Source: Stictocephala bisonia
Taxonomy: Eukaryota; Arthropoda; Insecta; Hemiptera; Membracidae
Direction of reading: 5' to 3'
NCBI GenBank assembly: GCA_035578905.1
Contig: JAQJVL010002692.1
Span: 1 to 64,000, forward strand
Length of the DNA: 64,000 bases
Position 1 is the stretch's first letter. Every line of letters begins with the position of its first letter. Below the pieces are notes generated by a model. It had not been told where the DNA came from. It saw only the letters and a program-made list of their open reading frames with translations, and searched no databases. Positions 60,641-64,000 of this stretch are shown here, in pieces. Position numbers and translations under genes: made by a program.

Positions 60641-61326
60641 ACCACGCGGAAGAAAACATCACACCCAAGGGGTGAAACGCCTGGTTACCTTGTAAATACT
60701 AAAACCCCAAATCTTGCTGGGTTTTTTCCCCGGGAAAATATAGATTTTTAAAAATTTTAGAAAATTTTTTTAATTTTAACATTATTAACACCCATTAGAA
60801 AAACTATATAGTTTTTCCTTTAATGGGTTTTTAAATTTAAAAATAAGGGTCCCAAAACTTATAGTAATTGATACAAACATACATGTATTTCAAACCCCTT
60901 TAATACACGTACTTTTTTAATTATTTTTGTAAAGATTTAGAACAAAACCTATTTATTATTAAATTGTAATAGAAAATAGTAAAAAGAAAAAAATTTTAAT
61001 TTAAAATTTTTTAATTATTATTACCTTTTAAATAAAAAATTTACGATGTACTTTAAATTTTTGCCCAACCCCAAATGATGGGCCGGGGCATCCGTGCTTG
61101 GCGAAGGCATTTTTGGGAAATTAAATAAAATACAAATTTTTAAAAATATAAAAAAAAATTTTATAAATAATCAAAAGTATAAAAAATTCATTTTGGGGAA
61201 GAAATTGCAGTCAAGTATCTAATGTAAAATAAAATTTTTTTAATATTTAAAACTAAGCAAAATTTTTAAAATCTGATGTTAGAGTTGAAAAATTTTAAAT
61301 ACCAATATGGGGGGCGCTTCTTTTAT

Positions 61327-61328
<2 letters not shown>

Positions 61329-61378
<50 letters not shown>
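61329..61378. repeat. Poly(T) run of about 50 bases
   Basis: An uninterrupted T run. It could be a minus-strand retroposon poly(A) tail, but in a block with homopolymer inflation its length is untrustworthy. Confidence 0.6.
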
Positions 61379-61385
<7 letters not shown>

Positions 61386-62149
61386 GATAGTTAAAAAGGG
61401 GTTTAAATTTCTTTTTTTTCGGGTTTGAAAAAAGGGAAAAGGGTTTTTTTTAAAATTGTTTTGTTAATGTGTATTTTTTGGCCTCTATGGGAAAATGTTG
61501 CAAATTTCCTAAGGGTTTTAAATTTAAAGCCCTTAAATTTTTATCAAATTTTTCATAATCAAGAAAATAAAAAACACTTTTATACCCAATATTTTTTTTA
61601 ATTATTATATTTCTCAATGTTTAAATTTAACAATTTTTTACGTATAAATATGTTTAAAATTACCTCATGTAAAAAACCGAGTGGTTAAAATCAAATTTTG
61701 GGACCATAAATTTCCCGGGGCTACAATGATCAGGGCTTGGACTCATCCTTAAAAGCCCAAAAAAGACTAAGCCCAATCATAACCTTTTCGATTAAAAAGC
61801 CGAAAAAATTTATTGAATCTGAGTGCGTTACTGAGAAAACCTTAGTGCCAAAAAGGCCCAGGCTAAAAAATCGGACCTCCTTAAAAAGTTTTTATTTTTT
61901 GTTTAAGATTTTCCCATAGCCCAATAATACAATTTTTCCAGCTTCGAAACGTCGAAAACTTGATTTTGAGTTTTAAAATATAATGCTAAAAGACAGCAAA
62001 ATTTGTACCTTCCCTTTCTATGCAACAATATCTTTTTTAAATTTCAACATTCTTTTAATTGGTAAAAAAACAGACAAAGGAGTGAAAGTTAAGGAAGTTA
62101 GGGCCGATGTCTACAAGAACTTTCATTTTTTAACCACTAATTACCAAAA

Positions 62150-62480
62150 ATACCCGGAAAACCCAGCTTTGCCTCTAACAAATACCCGGGGAACAACAGC
62201 TTGCCTCTAACAAATACCCGGGAAAAACAGCTTTCCTCAACAAAATTTAACCCGAGGACAACACTTCCCCCAACAAAATAAAAGAGGAAAACAGCTTGCC
62301 TCTAACGAAATACCCGAGGCCCAAACAGCTTCCCTTTCAAACCCGAAATACCCAGGACAACGGGGCTTGCCTTTAACGAAATACCCAGGACAACAGTTTG
62401 CCTCTAAAAAAAAATTTACCCGAGACAACACTTCCCTAAAAACGAAATACCCAAACAAAAATTTTGGCCTCTAACAAAAT
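62150..62480. repeat. About 31-bp minisatellite, about 10 copies
   Basis: The unit is built from 'cagcttgcctctaacaaata' and 'cccgaggacaa', with noisy copies in one orientation. It begins inside a moderately preserved stretch and ends at about 62480. Confidence 0.85.
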
Positions 62481-63254
62481 TTCTTTTTGAATAGGGAAAG
62501 GAATCAGGCGTCTGTTCAGTAAAAAAGGGGGGGGTTTCCCCCAACTCCCGCAATTTTTTCCTTTAAATTTTTAAAATCAAATTCTCATATGTAGGCCTAA
62601 GTAACAAAAAACTAAGAATGATTTTCAAAATTTTTTTGACGGGTCCCCCCCTCTTTTTTAAATTTATATCTACTTGTTCTGCTATTTTTATAAACGGTTT
62701 TTTTAAAAATTTTTTTAAAAAAATTTAAAACAAATACCCCCTTAAAATTTGAAACACACCAAAAAACATAAAATCCAAAAATTTTTTAAAACTCCTTATC
62801 ACGAAATCTTCGGAACCACTAACAGATTTTGGGAAGGGCTTTTAAAAAAGGAAGTTAGCTTTTCTTTATAGACTCCCCAAGAAAAAATTTTTTCCTCGAA
62901 ATTCCACTCGGGGGGGTAAAAACCCACCCCATAAAAGGTTCAATATTTCCAAAAAAATTGGGTTTTAATTTTTTAAAAATTTAAAATTTCAAACAGCGAT
63001 AAAAAAAACAAAAGGGGCATGCCCACAAAGGACTTTTTTTTGTTTTCATTGTGAAACATTTAAGGTAATTTCTACAAACTGACATAATTGCACTACTTGC
63101 AACCCTCTAAAGTAGACTTTTAGGTTTTTATGGGTATCCCAATTTAATTTTATGATATCGGGGAGAAAGGTAGTGGGGCTAAAGTTTTAAAAAGGGTTTT
63201 TTGTGATTGTTTTAAAAAAAAACCACGCGGGGAAGGGAAAAGAAAGAATTTTTG
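62481..63254. other. Damaged AT-rich sequence
   Basis: No gene or repeat is recognised. Confidence 0.4.
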
Positions 63255-63462
63255 GGGAGCAAGCGCTGCCGGTTAGAAATACCGTACCGTATATAACAGC
63301 AATCAATCAAAAGTGTAATATATTAATCTCAGCGGAATGATTTTGTAATTCCGTGACTTATATCGGTCTTAATATTTCGACTCCACGATGAAAGTTGTCA
63401 GTATGTAGAGATGAACTACGTTTAGCTGAAATACGCCCCTGTTGTTGCAGTCATATCGTACC
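63255..63462. other. Short clean unique stretch
   Basis: Consensus quality returns for about 200 bp just before a tandem array. No gene is recognised. Confidence 0.45.
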
Positions 63463-63740
63463 TCAACATCGCACCATACGTACAATGAGGGTTTCCCTTT
63501 AAACCTTAACCGCCCCCAAAAACGTACAATGATTTTCCCCGGGGTGTCCCAACAACATCGCACCAACGTACAATAAAGATCCCCCGGGTACTTTAAACCC
63601 TCGCACCTTTACAAACAATGCTGAGCCCGGTTTTTCTTTAAACATCGTTTCCAAACGAACAATGCGAAACCCAGTGTACCACAACATCGCCCCCATCTGT
63701 ACAAGGCTTTTCCGAACACGCAACAAATCACATTTTGTTT
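63463..63740. repeat. About 45-bp minisatellite, about 6 noisy copies
   Basis: Recurring blocks are 'acatcgcacca', 'acgtacaatg' and 'tgtaccacaacatcgc' at about 45-bp intervals. The first copy is clean and later ones are damaged. Confidence 0.75.
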
Positions 63741-64000
63741 TAAATATTGAGGACCGACCCCTCCCCTGAATTAGTCCGCGTTTGATTGAAAAAGAGTGTG
63801 TCAATATTTTAATTGCTAAACTTTTTGGGATTCAATCACCGGTTTTCGTTGCCCCCCAATTGCAATCAGAAAATGTCCATTTCTTTGCTTTGGGCGTCAG
63901 GTAAAAATGTGCAATTAAAACAACAAACCAATTTGACAATCTCGGCGCACAGTACCCCTATATCATCTAAAAACCGTAACGGGGTTAATTCTTAGATCGA

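Larger units (their letters stand above)
57120..63255. other. Second low-quality, homopolymer-inflated block
   Basis: Same error style as 4930-52350. Bases 57120-58504 and 60641-62150 contain no gene I can recognise. A short plus-strand frame at 61737-61919 looks protein-like but has no known motif. Confidence 0.75.

Noticed and set aside
61329..61378. Processed-retrogene poly(A) tail on the minus strand
   Set aside because: No coding sequence adjoins it, and run lengths in this block are unreliable.

Overview
This window looks like repeat-rich, AT-rich animal DNA, most likely from an arthropod. The reasons are three decayed CR1/Jockey-type LINE retrotransposons, Helitron-like elements of the kind common in insects, short TTAGG-like runs, and a very high density of minisatellites. 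I see no intact protein-coding gene, tRNA, rRNA, CRISPR array or prokaryotic operon. Organism assignment is inference; the LINE and repeat calls come from the sequence.

The window alternates between clean and damaged consensus. Bases 1 to about 4930, 52350-57120 and 63255-63500 read as normal sequence. Bases about 4930-52350 and 57120-63255, and most of 63500-64000, show heavy homopolymer inflation: isolated bases are replaced by copies of a neighbour, which is visible when copies of one tandem repeat are compared. Reading frames in those blocks are broken, so genes there had to be recognised by protein motifs scattered over several frames.

Layout: 1-5020 holds an 18-bp array, two head-to-tail Helitron-like elements, a possible minus-strand exon, and 15-, 36- and 37-bp arrays. 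5020-12390 is damaged sequence with a 2.5-kb extremely GC-rich block (9480-11960). A 36-bp array (12395-13155) and mostly unreadable sequence follow. A nearly complete LINE lies on the minus strand at 18770-22020, with endonuclease, reverse transcriptase, C-terminal region and 3' tail. Bases 28765-35785 are dominated by three large arrays (about 105-, 53/80- and 68-bp units). Bases 41490-43410 hold two more (50 and about 70 bp). Two further minus-strand LINE relics lie at 46430-48060 and 49265-50000. The clean island 53040-55900 holds a 28-bp higher-order array directly joined to a 113-bp satellite carrying a 10-bp palindrome. Bases 58505-60640 hold a roughly 68-bp satellite in two opposite orientations around a 490-bp spacer. 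Two small arrays (about 31 and 45 bp) close the window.

Tandem repeats of at least sixteen families make up roughly a fifth to a quarter of the window. All three confident LINEs lie on the same strand. No functional pathway can be assembled; the biology on view is selfish DNA and satellite turnover, partly hidden by assembly error.
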